Below are positions 34,366 through 42,804 of a DNA stretch of 64,000 nt, piece by piece. The notes under the pieces are model-generated. The model saw only the letters and a list, made by a program, of their open reading frames with translations, did not search any database and was not told the origin of the DNA. Source of the stretch: DATAAZ01 sp036259875 (GTDB lineage: Bacteria > Actinomycetota > Thermoleophilia > Gaiellales > Gaiellaceae). The stretch is taken from contig DATAAZ010000073.1 of assembly GCA_036259875.1 (NCBI GenBank), forward strand, positions 1-64,000, given 5' to 3'. Each line of letters opens with the position of its first letter. Within the stretch, counting starts at the first letter, position 1. Made by a program: the position numbers and the translations under genes.

Positions 34366-35282
34366 CGTCAGCGCGGATTCGCATCCGCGACGCGGTCGCG
34401 AGCGCGCTACGAGCCCTTCCGCGCTTTCGCGGCAAGGGGCGGCTCGGCGTCGCTCTCGAGCGCCTGCTTACGGACTACTCCGCCGACGAGGAGTGCCTCC
34501 CGACGTTCGTCGGCCGCGAATCGATGATCGTTCGCGTCGATCTCCGGAGCTCCGCCGAGCGGTATGCCTTCTGGACCGGCGAGTACGACCGCAACGTCCC
34601 TCGTCTTCTCGACGTCCTCGATCCGACGGCCAGCGTGCTCGATGTCGGAGCGAGCGTCGGCCTCTTTACCGTCCCGCTCGCTCGCGGGTTGCGCGAGCGG
34701 GGAGGATGCGTCTACGCGTTCGAGCCCTTCCCTTCGAACTACGCACGGCTCGTCGAAGCGATCTCGCTGAACGGCCTCGACGAGACGGTGACCGCCGTCC
34801 AGCTGGCGCTCGGCGAGCGGTCGGGCACGATCCGCCTCGGGATCGTGGAGGCACTCGAGGGCGCGACGACCGGAAACGCGGCCGCGATCCGGGACGACGT
34901 CGAGGGCGTCCGTACCGCCGTTGTCCGCTGTGAACCCCTCGATGCGATCGCCGGCCAGCTCGGGGTCGGGGCGTGCGGGCTCATCAAGGTCGACATCGAG
35001 GGAGGAGAGCTGGCGTTCTTCAGAGGCGCTCGCGACTTCGTTCACGAGCATCGCCCGCTCGTCTACTGCGAGCTCAATTACGCGTGGATGTCCGTGTTCG
35101 GGTGGAGGTTCCGCGACCTCCTCGATCTCGTCGCGCCCTGGGGCTACGACGTGTACCGCGCACGTGGCTCGAGGTTCGTTGCGGCGCGGGTGCCTGCGAG
35201 GCAAACCGAAGACGTCCTCCTCGTACCGCGCGGGACGCGCGTCGAACGACGTGCGCGCCGCCACCTCGGTTTGATCGCGTAA
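34362..35282 (+). CDS. FkbM-family methyltransferase (second of a pair)
   Basis: Length 306 aa, TTG start in a TTGA overlap with the first FkbM gene. The core reads SVLDVGASVGLFTVPLARGL, CVYAFEPFPSNYARLVEAI, then LIKVDIEGGELAFFRGARDF and LVYCELNYAWM. It differs considerably from its neighbour, so this is an old or independent pair rather than a recent duplication. It is probably another glycan O-methyltransferase with a different position specificity. It converges on the deacetylase gene. Confidence 0.88.
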   Translation: MTSARIRIRDAVASALRALPRFRGKGRLGVALERLLTDYSADEECLPTFVGRESMIVRVDLRSSAERYAFWTGEYDRNVPRLLDVLDPTASVLDVGASVGLFTVPLARGLRERGGCVYAFEPFPSNYARLVEAISLNGLDETVTAVQLALGERSGTIRLGIVEALEGATTGNAAAIRDDVEGVRTAVVRCEPLDAIAGQLGVGACGLIKVDIEGGELAFFRGARDFVHEHRPLVYCELNYAWMSVFGWRFRDLLDLVAPWGYDVYRARGSRFVAARVPARQTEDVLLVPRGTRVERRARRHLGLIA

Positions 35283-35317
35283 CACGCGGCTCGCGTGGTC
35301 GCGCACTCGATCGCCGC

Positions 35318-36331
35318 TCAGGTCGGGCCGCGACGCGCGGGGAATCGTCCGCCGGTGGCGAAGCGCGCGCGCGGGCGGGCAACCAGCGTTCGGACGATCT
35401 GGAGCGCGAAGCGACCGGCCGAGGTTTGCGAGGGCTCGAGCCGACCGAGGAGGAGAGGGTCGGAGCAGGGACGCACCGCTTCCGGCCGACCCGTGAACCC
35501 GACTGCGTACCCCGCCGCGCGCGCAGCCGCCGCGACGCGCGCGTCCGCTCGTCCGTGTGGGTACGCGATCGCTGTCACCTGGCGGCCTGCGAGCTCTGCG
35601 AGCGCGTCGCGCCCTTCGGCCAGGGCACGTTCGAGGTCGGTGTCGCTCAACCCGGGCAACGGCTCGTGGCGAAGCGTGTGGAAGCCGATCGCGAAGCGCG
35701 CACGCGCGAGCTCTCGCACATCGTCCGCGCGCATCCGCTCTTCATCCCGGTCCCAAGACCTGAGAGCGCCGGCGACCGCGTCTCGCTCCCCCCTTGGCAG
35801 AGCCTCGATCGCCTCGGCGACCTCGGCAAGCCCCGACCGCTCGCAGAGCCGACGGCCGCCGCGCGCGAGCAGCGCGCGCACGCCGGGGGGGACAGCGCGT
35901 TCTTGCACGAACGCCGCCTCGAGGGCCTCCCACCAGCGCGGGGCTTGATCCGACGCGCCGGAAACGAAGAACGTCGCCGGCACGCGGAGCCGCTCGAGAA
36001 CGGGCCGTGCGAGGCGGTTGTGGCTCTCGAGGTCGTCGTCGAAGGTGACCGCGACCGGGAACCGCGCCCCCCTTCGGCGCGCCGCCGCCGCGCGAAGGAG
36101 CTCAGAGGCGGGCACGATCTGGTAGCGCGCCTTGAGGTGCCGCAGCTGCGCGGCAAGGAGATCGGCGGAGACCGTATGGACAAGCGACGTTCCGGGGTCC
36201 CGCGGCTGCTGGGCGACGCGGTGGTAGACGAGCGCGACGCCAACCCTCCGTGCGGACAGTCGCCACGCGAGCTGGGCGACCGATGCGAACGAGCGGCCGA
36301 GGACGCTCTCGGCGCCGCTTCGGGTCGTCAA
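35318..36331 (-). CDS. Polysaccharide deacetylase (NodB-homology domain)
   Basis: Length 337 aa, TTG start without a clear ribosome-binding site, so the start is uncertain. The NodB domain has VALVYHRV, the metal motif TFDDD (first Asp catalytic, second metal ligand), the H-x3-H in FHTLRHEPL (metal ligands), and the late AIAYPHGRAD segment. There is no evident signal peptide. It would remove acetyl groups from N-acetyl-sugars of a glycan. It is divergent from the BY-kinase gene at 36466. Confidence 0.87.
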   Translation of the reverse strand: MTTRSGAESVLGRSFASVAQLAWRLSARRVGVALVYHRVAQQPRDPGTSLVHTVSADLLAAQLRHLKARYQIVPASELLRAAAARRRGARFPVAVTFDDDLESHNRLARPVLERLRVPATFFVSGASDQAPRWWEALEAAFVQERAVPPGVRALLARGGRRLCERSGLAEVAEAIEALPRGERDAVAGALRSWDRDEERMRADDVRELARARFAIGFHTLRHEPLPGLSDTDLERALAEGRDALAELAGRQVTAIAYPHGRADARVAAAARAAGYAVGFTGRPEAVRPCSDPLLLGRLEPSQTSAGRFALQIVRTLVARPRARFATGGRFPARRGPT

Positions 36332-36465
36332 TGGAGGCGCAACACGTCGTTGCCGGTCGCCATTCCGAGGGGAACGTACCGGCCAGCCGGGTTGCGTTCG
36401 CCCCGCCCGTCGAGTATTAACTGATCACCCAGCGCGGTCCTGGGTGACAACACTCCTGCGGCAGA
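36332..36465. promoter_or_regulatory. Divergent promoter region with an operator-like palindrome
   Basis: This 134-base region lies between the divergent deacetylase and BY-kinase starts. It contains TCACCCAG and its exact reverse complement CTGGGTGA (36425-36447), seven bases apart, ending 18 bases before the BY-kinase GTG. The position suits an operator or a short hairpin in the 5' leader. The regulator is unknown. Confidence 0.5.
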
Positions 36466-38067
36466 GTGCGGCCTGACCCAACCCAAGAGAGCGGCTCGAC
36501 GCTCCGCGAGTACCTCCGCATCCTGCGGAGACGGAAGTTCGCTCTCATGCTGGGGGTCGTGATCGTCCCGGCCGCGGCCGTCCTCTTTTCAGTCCAGCAA
36601 AAGCCGCTCTACGAGGCATCTGCGGACGTCTTCGTCAAGCGACAGACGCTCGCCGCGACCCTGAGTGGCATTCCCGAGCCGTGGGAAGATCCGGAACGGT
36701 TCATCCAGACCCACGTCGGTCTCGCGCGCGTCCCCGAGCTCGCGCAGCGCGTCATCGACGGCTCCCGCATCCCAGGTCTTTCGGGCAAAGCTTTCCTTTC
36801 GCGCTCCACCGTCAGCGCGAACCCGGGCTCCGATCTGCTCGTCTTTACGGTCAAGGACGCGGACCCCGAGCGCGCAATGCGGCTTGCAACCGCGTACGCG
36901 CGGGAGTTCACGCTGTACCGACGGGAGCTCGACACCCGGGCCGTCCGGCAAGCGCGGCGCGAGATCGAGCAGCAGATCAAGCAGCTTGGCGATGCCCCAG
37001 CGAGGCGGTCGCTGATCGCCGAGGCGTACGCCGGTCTCCTCGAACGGCGGGGACAGCTCCGGACGATGGAGGCGCTTCAGGCGTCAAACGCCTCTCTCGT
37101 CCACGTCGCCGACCAGGCACGCAAGATCCAGCCACGGCCGATCCGGAACGGCATCCTGGGGCTCGGCCTCGGCATCTTTTTCGGTGTCGGCCTCGCCTTC
37201 CTCCGGCACGCCCTGGACACGCGGGTCCACTCGCCTGAGGAGATCGGCGCCCGCCTCGAGTTGACGATGCTCGGCCGCGTGCCCGTCCCGCCCCGCTGGC
37301 TCCGGCGGAGTTCCGAGATCGCGATGGTGAGCGAGCCGAACGGCTCAGTTGCCGAGGCGTTCCGGATGCTCCGGACGAATGTCGATTTCGCGAATCTGGA
37401 GCCGTCGGCCCGCTCGATCATGTTCACGAGCGCCCTCGCGGGCGAGGGAAAGTCGACCACGGTCGTCAACCTCGGCGTCGCGTTCGCGCTTGCGGGTCGC
37501 CGGGTCGTCATCGTCGACCTCGATCTCCGGCGTCCACATCTCCACCGGTTCTTCGGCCTCGGCCTCGGCGACGTTGCGGGTCTTACAGACGTCGCTCTCG
37601 GCCACGCGGACCTCGACGACGCGATCGTGCCGATTGCCTTTCCGTCATCCGACTCCACGAATGGGCAAGCAAACGGCCGCGGCGCCGTTGCGGGAACGCT
37701 CGCCGTCGTCGCGTCGGGCCCCACTCCTCCCGACCCCGGGGAATTCGTCGGTTCCGGCGCGCTCGACGAGATCCTGGCCGAGCTCCGGACGCGGGCCGAC
37801 CTCGTCCTCGTTGATTCGCCGCCCCTTCTTCAGGTCGGCGACGCGATGGTATTGAGCGCGAAGGTGGACGCTCTCGTCCTCGTCACGCGGGTGAATTTCC
37901 TGCGCCGGGCGATGGTTCAAGAGCTCCACCGCGTCCTCATCACGTCGCCGGCCACCAAGCTGGGCTTCGTCCTGACGGGTGCTCGGGCGGGCGAGGAGTA
38001 CAGCGGCTACTACGCCTATGCGTATCGGTACCCGGAAACGGGGAGGCGGCGGGAGCGCGTCGCATGA
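36466..38067 (+). CDS. BY-kinase: Wzz-Wzc type tyrosine autokinase with C-terminal Tyr cluster
   Basis: Length 533 aa, GTG start. Membrane segments at about 26-44 (FALMLGVVIVPAAAVLFSV) and 229-246 (GILGLGLGIFFGVGLAFL) bracket the Wzz domain. The kinase has Walker A AGEGKST (about 325-331), Walker A' VIVDLDLRRP (about 348-357) and Walker B LVLVDSPP (about 446-453). The C-terminus carries six Tyr between about 512 and 522 (EYSGYYAYAYRY), the normal autophosphorylation cluster. It probably controls chain length and polymer assembly. It lies directly upstream of the initiating sugar transferase. Confidence 0.95.
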   Translation: MRPDPTQESGSTLREYLRILRRRKFALMLGVVIVPAAAVLFSVQQKPLYEASADVFVKRQTLAATLSGIPEPWEDPERFIQTHVGLARVPELAQRVIDGSRIPGLSGKAFLSRSTVSANPGSDLLVFTVKDADPERAMRLATAYAREFTLYRRELDTRAVRQARREIEQQIKQLGDAPARRSLIAEAYAGLLERRGQLRTMEALQASNASLVHVADQARKIQPRPIRNGILGLGLGIFFGVGLAFLRHALDTRVHSPEEIGARLELTMLGRVPVPPRWLRRSSEIAMVSEPNGSVAEAFRMLRTNVDFANLEPSARSIMFTSALAGEGKSTTVVNLGVAFALAGRRVVIVDLDLRRPHLHRFFGLGLGDVAGLTDVALGHADLDDAIVPIAFPSSDSTNGQANGRGAVAGTLAVVASGPTPPDPGEFVGSGALDEILAELRTRADLVLVDSPPLLQVGDAMVLSAKVDALVLVTRVNFLRRAMVQELHRVLITSPATKLGFVLTGARAGEEYSGYYAYAYRYPETGRRRERVA

Positions 38068-38152
38068 TCCCGACGCTGGGCGAAAGGGGCAGCCGCGGCG
38101 TCGGCGCGCCCCACATGACCAGCTTTCCCTCCGCAAGTTTGGCGCGGCCATG

Positions 38153-38169
38153 GGCTCTTAGCGAGAGCC
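38153..38169. repeat. Short hairpin between the BY-kinase and the sugar transferase gene
   Basis: GGCTCT and AGAGCC flank a five-base loop in the 124-base gap between the two genes. No T-run follows, so it is a weak candidate for a terminator or RNA-stability element. Confidence 0.3.
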
Positions 38170-38191
38170 AACACACCCGGAAAGGCATCGG

Positions 38192-39811
38192 TTGCGGCCC
38201 GATTCCTTACGAATTCGATGTGACAGACGACGGCTGAGCGCAGACGCTTCCCGCCTCCGTCCTCCGGCTCGAGGGACGACGGCGGGCGTCGAGCTCGAAC
38301 TCTCACGCACGTTTCGCCGGCGCGGCTGGCTGGTGCGGCGCGCGCTCGTGGTCGCCGATCTCGCCGCGCTCTTGATCGCCTTCTTCCTCGCGGAGCTCGC
38401 CGTCGGCTTCGGAACCGGGGGTCGCGAGGCGGATCGTCTCGGCGCGCCGGGCGAGATCCTCCTCTTCGTCGCGACGCTCCCGGCGTGGGTCGTCGCAGCA
38501 CGCCTCTATCACCTATACGACCGCGACGAGAAGCGGACGGACCACACGACACTGGACGATCTCGTCGGGGTCTTCCATCTCGTCACGGTCGTCGCTTGGC
38601 TCCTAGTCGGGGTTGCCGCGATCACCCGTCTTGCCCAACCGCCTTTCGTGAAGGTCGCCTGGTTCTGGGGTCTCGCAATCGTCTTCGTCACGCTTGCTCG
38701 CGCAAGCGCCCGCGCCTTCTCGCGACGTCACCCGGCATTCGCCCAGAACACCGTGATCGTAGGTGCCGGCGACGTCGGCCAACTCGTTGCAAGGAAGCTC
38801 CTCCAGCATCCCGAGTACGGCATCAACCTTGTGGGCTTCGTCGACTCGGAGCCGAAGGAGCGGCGCTCGGACATCGCCGACCTCACGCTCCTCGGCTCGC
38901 CCACCGACCTCCCCGAGCTCATCGAGAGCTACGACGTCGAGCGGGTGATCGTCGCCTTCTCGCGCGAATCGCACGAGCGGACGCTCGACGTGATCCGCTC
39001 GCTCAAGGACCATTGGGTGCAGATCGACATCGTCCCTCGCCTCTTCGAGATCGTCGGCCCGTCGGCCGAGATCCACACGGCGGAGGGGCTTCCCCTCGTC
39101 GGCCTACCGCCGCTCCGGCTTTCGCGAACCTCGCGGGCAGTGAAGCGCACGATGGACTTCGCGTTCGCGCTGACGGCGCTCGTCGTCCTCGTCCCGTTCC
39201 TCGCCTTCGTCGCGCTCCTCATCAAGCTCGACACACCGGGCCCCGTGTTCTTTCGCCAGGTCCGGATGGGCTCAGACAACCGAACGTTCTGGATCCTCAA
39301 GTTCCGGACGATGGTCGCGGACGCGGAGGAGCGTAAGGCGGAGCTCCGTCACCTGAACAAGCACGCGCGTCCAGGCGGCGACGCCCGCATGTTCAAGATC
39401 GAAGAGGACCCGCGCGTCACACGGGTCGGGCGCGTGCTCAGGCGTCACCTCCTCGACGAGGTGCCGCAACTCGTGAACGTGCTTCGTGGCGAGATGAGCC
39501 TCGTCGGCCCCCGGCCGCTCATCCTCGACGAGGACCGGGAGGTCGACGGCTGGGCGCGGACGCGGCTCGACCTCAAGCCGGGGATGACGGGCCTCTGGCA
39601 GGTGCTCGGCCGAAGCGACATCCCGTTCGAGGAGATGGTGAAGCTCGACTACCTCTACGTGACGACGTGGTCGCTTTGGGGCGACCTCCGGCTGATCTTC
39701 CACACGGTCCCGATGCTCCTTCTCGGCGGGCGCGACGAGGTCTCGCGCCTTCTCCCACCCGCGCTGGACGCGGCGATGCCGCTCGAGACGCCGACTCCGA
39801 CGGGCTCGTGA
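38192..39811 (+). CDS. Polyprenyl-phosphate sugar-1-phosphate transferase (WbaP-type initiating enzyme)
   Basis: Length 539 aa from TTG at 38192 (AAAGG six bases upstream). The N-terminal half has about five membrane segments and a Rossmann-like domain (IVGAGDVGQLVARKLL, then SPTDLPELIESYDVERVIVAF). The C-terminal bacterial sugar transferase domain holds a membrane segment (about 323-345), KFRTMVADAEE, LLDEVPQLVNVLRGEMSLVGPRP (Asp-Glu catalytic pair, about 422-423) and KPGMTGLWQ. It would load the first sugar phosphate on undecaprenyl phosphate. The sugar is unknown. It heads the 25-kb gene chain and overlaps the first ABC permease. Confidence 0.93.
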   Translation: MRPDSLRIRCDRRRLSADASRLRPPARGTTAGVELELSRTFRRRGWLVRRALVVADLAALLIAFFLAELAVGFGTGGREADRLGAPGEILLFVATLPAWVVAARLYHLYDRDEKRTDHTTLDDLVGVFHLVTVVAWLLVGVAAITRLAQPPFVKVAWFWGLAIVFVTLARASARAFSRRHPAFAQNTVIVGAGDVGQLVARKLLQHPEYGINLVGFVDSEPKERRSDIADLTLLGSPTDLPELIESYDVERVIVAFSRESHERTLDVIRSLKDHWVQIDIVPRLFEIVGPSAEIHTAEGLPLVGLPPLRLSRTSRAVKRTMDFAFALTALVVLVPFLAFVALLIKLDTPGPVFFRQVRMGSDNRTFWILKFRTMVADAEERKAELRHLNKHARPGGDARMFKIEEDPRVTRVGRVLRRHLLDEVPQLVNVLRGEMSLVGPRPLILDEDREVDGWARTRLDLKPGMTGLWQVLGRSDIPFEEMVKLDYLYVTTWSLWGDLRLIFHTVPMLLLGGRDEVSRLLPPALDAAMPLETPTPTGS

Positions 39812-40686
39812 GCGGGGCGCTGACGGCACCAGAGGCGGCGATGCCGAGCCGGCCGGGCGAGAAGCCCGTGCTGGAAGTGACGGGCGGCCCCGGCCGCGCA
39901 TCGTGGTCGGCGCTGGCCGAGCTCGCCGCGTTCCGCGGCGTCCTCTGGGCCTTCGCGCTCCGGGACGTCAAGGTGAAGTACAAGCAAGCTGCCATCGGTA
40001 TCGGCTGGGCGGTGCTCCAGCCCGTTCTCGCCGCGCTCGTCTTCGCGCTCTTCCTCGGGCGCTACGCCGGCGTCGCGAGCGAGGGTGCGCCGTACGCCCT
40101 CTTCGCCCTCGCGGGCTTGGTCGCGTGGACGTACTTCTCCGGCGCCTCGGCGACCGCGATGGAGAGTCTCGTCTCCGACCAGGCGCTCCTCCGCAAGATC
40201 TATTTTCCGCGCGAGGTCGTCCCCCTCGCAGCCGTCGTCGCCGGGCTCGTCGACCTCGTCCCCGGCGTCGTCGTCCTCCTGCTCGCGGCACTCGCGTACG
40301 GTGCGCCTGTCGGCGCGAGCTGGGCGGCACTGCCGCTCGCGTTCGCGCCTCTCGTCACCTTCGGCGCAGCGCTCGGGTTGGGGCTGTCGGCCGTCAACGT
40401 CTACTACCGCGACGTCCGCTACGCCCTGCCGTTCGTCCTCCAGCTCGGGCTCTTCGCAAGCCCGGTCGTCTACTCGCTCGACGCGGTCCCAGAGAGCTGG
40501 CGCACGTTCTACGCGATCGCGAACCCGGTGGCCGCGGCGATCGATGGCACGCGCGAGATCGTCCTCCACGGTTCCTGGCCCCGATTCGCGCTGCTCGGCG
40601 CAGCACTCGCCTGGAGCCTGCTTCTCCTCGTCGGCGGTTACACGCTCTTCAAGCGCCTCGAGCGCGGGTTCTCGGACCGGGTCTGA
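39808..40686 (+). CDS. wzm: ABC-2 type polysaccharide exporter permease (Wzm, first copy)
   Basis: Length 292 aa, GTG in a GTGA overlap with the sugar transferase. Six hydrophobic segments are visible after an N-terminal cytoplasmic stretch containing LRDVKVKYKQAAIGIGWAVLQPVL, the ABC-2 permease entry motif. The region YYRDVRYALPFVLQLGLFASPVVYSLDAVPESWRTFYAIANPVAAAIDG is diagnostic for the O-antigen/teichoic-acid exporter permeases (Wzm/TagG). The ATPase is the next gene. A second permease at 57228 has the same layout. Confidence 0.93.
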   Translation: MSGALTAPEAAMPSRPGEKPVLEVTGGPGRASWSALAELAAFRGVLWAFALRDVKVKYKQAAIGIGWAVLQPVLAALVFALFLGRYAGVASEGAPYALFALAGLVAWTYFSGASATAMESLVSDQALLRKIYFPREVVPLAAVVAGLVDLVPGVVVLLLAALAYGAPVGASWAALPLAFAPLVTFGAALGLGLSAVNVYYRDVRYALPFVLQLGLFASPVVYSLDAVPESWRTFYAIANPVAAAIDGTREIVLHGSWPRFALLGAALAWSLLLLVGGYTLFKRLERGFSDRV

Positions 40687-40696
40687 GGAAAGCGCC

Positions 40697-41950
40697 GTGG
40701 CCTTCGCGATCTCGTTCGAGCAGGTGTCGAAGCACTACCGAGGCGCGCTGCGCTACCGCTCTCTCCGCGACGACCTCGTGCACGCGGGCGCGAGGGTAAT
40801 CGGCCTCCGTCGCCCGCCACGCGGCATCGTCAAGGCGCTCGACGAAATCGACCTTCAGATCGACGAGGGCGAGTCGCTGGCGCTGATCGGCCCGAACGGC
40901 GCCGGCAAGACGACCGCGCTCAAGGTCGCCACCAGAATCTCGTACCCGACCTCGGGACGCGTCTGCGTTCGCGGCCGGGTCGGGGCGCTCATCGAGGTAG
41001 GGACCGGGATGCATCCCGAGCTTACGGGCCGGGAGAACATCGATCTCTACGGCCGCATCCTCGGCCTCCCCCGACGCCGGATCCAGGAGAGGTTCGCGGA
41101 GATCGTCGACTTTGCGGGAGTCGGCCCCGCGATCGACCAACCGGTGAAGCATTTCTCGTCGGGAATGCAGCTCAGGCTCGGATTCGCCCTCGCCTCGTAC
41201 GTCGAGCCCGACATCCTTCTCGTGGACGAGGCGATCGCCGTCGGCGACGCCGGATTCCAATACCGGTGCATCGAGCGGATGGCGGAGCTCGTTCGTGACG
41301 GGAAAACGCTCGTCTTCGTCTCGCACGACATGAGCGCCGTCGAGGCGCTTTGCAAGCGTGCCGTCCTCCTCCGCGGCGGCAGGATCGTCTGCGACGCGCC
41401 CGCGCGCGAGGTCGTCCGAGAGTACCTCGCCGGTGTCCAGGCCGAACGCCTCGCCGGCGCGCACCCGACCGTCGCGGCGGGCGGCGGCCTCGAGATCGTC
41501 CGCGTCTCCATGCACGACGCTTCCGGCCGCGAGGTGGCTGAGGTCCGGGCCGGAACGTCCATGACTGCACGGCTCCATTACCGCGTCGACCGTCCACTCG
41601 CGCGTCCGATCTTCTCTCTCGGCCTGAGCGATGGGCGACTGGGCTGCTTCGCGCTCGCGTCGATGCTCGTCGACGGCGAGGTGCCGGACACGATCGAGGG
41701 TGAGGGCCACGTCGATTGCACCTTCTTCGACGTTCCGCTGCACCCGCGCGTCTACGAGCTCTGGGGTTCGGTGCGCGGCGAGGCCGGGTTCGGCGATCTC
41801 GTGGACTGGCAGCGCCTTCGCCTCTTCCGCGTCGTGGCCGAGATCTCGGGCGCCGGGCGGGGCGTCGTCGCGCACTCGCTCGCCGACGCGCCCGTGAGGC
41901 TCCCGTACCGCTGGCATGTCAACGGCCGGCGGACGGGACACGCGGCATGA
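40697..41950 (+). CDS. wzt: ABC polysaccharide exporter ATPase with C-terminal domain (Wzt, first copy)
   Basis: Length 417 aa; GTG with GAGGAAA upstream. Walker A GPNGAGKTT (about 65-73), signature FSSGMQLRL (about 153-161), Walker B ILLVDEA (about 173-179) and switch His in FVSHDM (about 207-212) are intact. About 190 residues follow the ATPase, with MHDASGREVAEVRAGTSMTARLHYRV and RPIFSLGLSDG, the beta-sandwich type C-terminal domain that in Wzt proteins recognises the glycan end. It therefore probably needs a modified or capped glycan as substrate. It overlaps the next methyltransferase. Confidence 0.93.
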   Translation: MAFAISFEQVSKHYRGALRYRSLRDDLVHAGARVIGLRRPPRGIVKALDEIDLQIDEGESLALIGPNGAGKTTALKVATRISYPTSGRVCVRGRVGALIEVGTGMHPELTGRENIDLYGRILGLPRRRIQERFAEIVDFAGVGPAIDQPVKHFSSGMQLRLGFALASYVEPDILLVDEAIAVGDAGFQYRCIERMAELVRDGKTLVFVSHDMSAVEALCKRAVLLRGGRIVCDAPAREVVREYLAGVQAERLAGAHPTVAAGGGLEIVRVSMHDASGREVAEVRAGTSMTARLHYRVDRPLARPIFSLGLSDGRLGCFALASMLVDGEVPDTIEGEGHVDCTFFDVPLHPRVYELWGSVRGEAGFGDLVDWQRLRLFRVVAEISGAGRGVVAHSLADAPVRLPYRWHVNGRRTGHAA

Positions 41951-42804
41951 GCGAGGCGGTCGCCCTGACGCGGGAGCCCGTCGCGTTCGAGTCGCGAGCT
42001 TGGGGCGCGGCGCGAATCTCGGCGGTCGACCTGGCGCTCCTCTCGGAAGTGACGGGACTCCCTGAGGATCGCTGTCTCGCTCGGCTGGCGGAGTACGACC
42101 CCGCCGAGATGGCCGCCGCCTGGCGCGATTGGGATCCGAAGAGCGCCGAGGACGTGCTGGCCTTCTACTCGGAGACCGACCTCTATCTCTGGGAGCTCCT
42201 CGCCTGGAACGGGAGCGCGGCGTACGAGCCGTACCTCCGCACGCTCGCCCGCTTGACGGAGCGGTGGCCGCCTCAGCAGCACCCGCGCGCGCTCGACTAC
42301 GGGTCCGGAATCGGGACCGCGGCGCTCGCGCTCGCGGCGACGGGGTACCGGGTGACGATCGCCGACGTTCGGGGTCGTACGCTCGAGTTCGCCAAGGCGC
42401 GGCTCGCGAGACGCGGCATCGCCTTCGACGTCCTGGAGGTCGCGGAGGGCATCCCGAGACTGCCGCCGGAGGGCTGGGATGTCCTCGTCTGCTTCGACGT
42501 GCTCGAGCACGTCCCCGATGCCGGCCGACTCGGCCGCGCTCTCGTCGGCGCCCTTGTCCCGGGCGGGGGCATCGCGATCACCGCAGCGTTCGACTCTGCC
42601 GCGGAAGAGTGGCCGCACCACGTCGGCGCGACGTCCGGGCGCTTTCGCGGCCACCGCTGGTGGCTCCACTTCCAGGGGCTCGGGACGGCGAAGGTGGGCG
42701 AGAATCTCTACCGGAAGCTCGGGCGGTGGCCCACCCTCGTGCGGCGGGCCCAATACGCGCTCTGGCGCGCGACCGGGCTCCGGGTGGAGGGGCTTCCGCG
42801 TTGA
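41947..42804 (+). CDS. Class I SAM-dependent methyltransferase
   Basis: Length 285 aa, ATGA overlap with wzt. The core is ALDYGSGIGTAALALAATGYRVTIADVRGRTLEFAKARLARRGI, followed by DVLVCFDVLEHVPDAGRLGRALVGALVPGGGIAI. This is a Methyltransf_11/12-type domain. The N-terminal 90 residues (DPAEMAAAWRDWDPKSAEDVLAFYSETDLYLWELLAWNG) are unlike ordinary small methyltransferases and may bind the acceptor. Placed right after Wzt, it could cap the non-reducing end recognised by the Wzt tail; that is a hypothesis. Confidence 0.85.
   Translation: MSEAVALTREPVAFESRAWGAARISAVDLALLSEVTGLPEDRCLARLAEYDPAEMAAAWRDWDPKSAEDVLAFYSETDLYLWELLAWNGSAAYEPYLRTLARLTERWPPQQHPRALDYGSGIGTAALALAATGYRVTIADVRGRTLEFAKARLARRGIAFDVLEVAEGIPRLPPEGWDVLVCFDVLEHVPDAGRLGRALVGALVPGGGIAITAAFDSAAEEWPHHVGATSGRFRGHRWWLHFQGLGTAKVGENLYRKLGRWPTLVRRAQYALWRATGLRVEGLPR

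Noticed and set aside
36332..36465. TCACCCAG/CTGGGTGA repeat as an intrinsic terminator
   Set aside because: It lies between two divergent starts and is not followed by a T-run, so an operator or leader hairpin is more likely.
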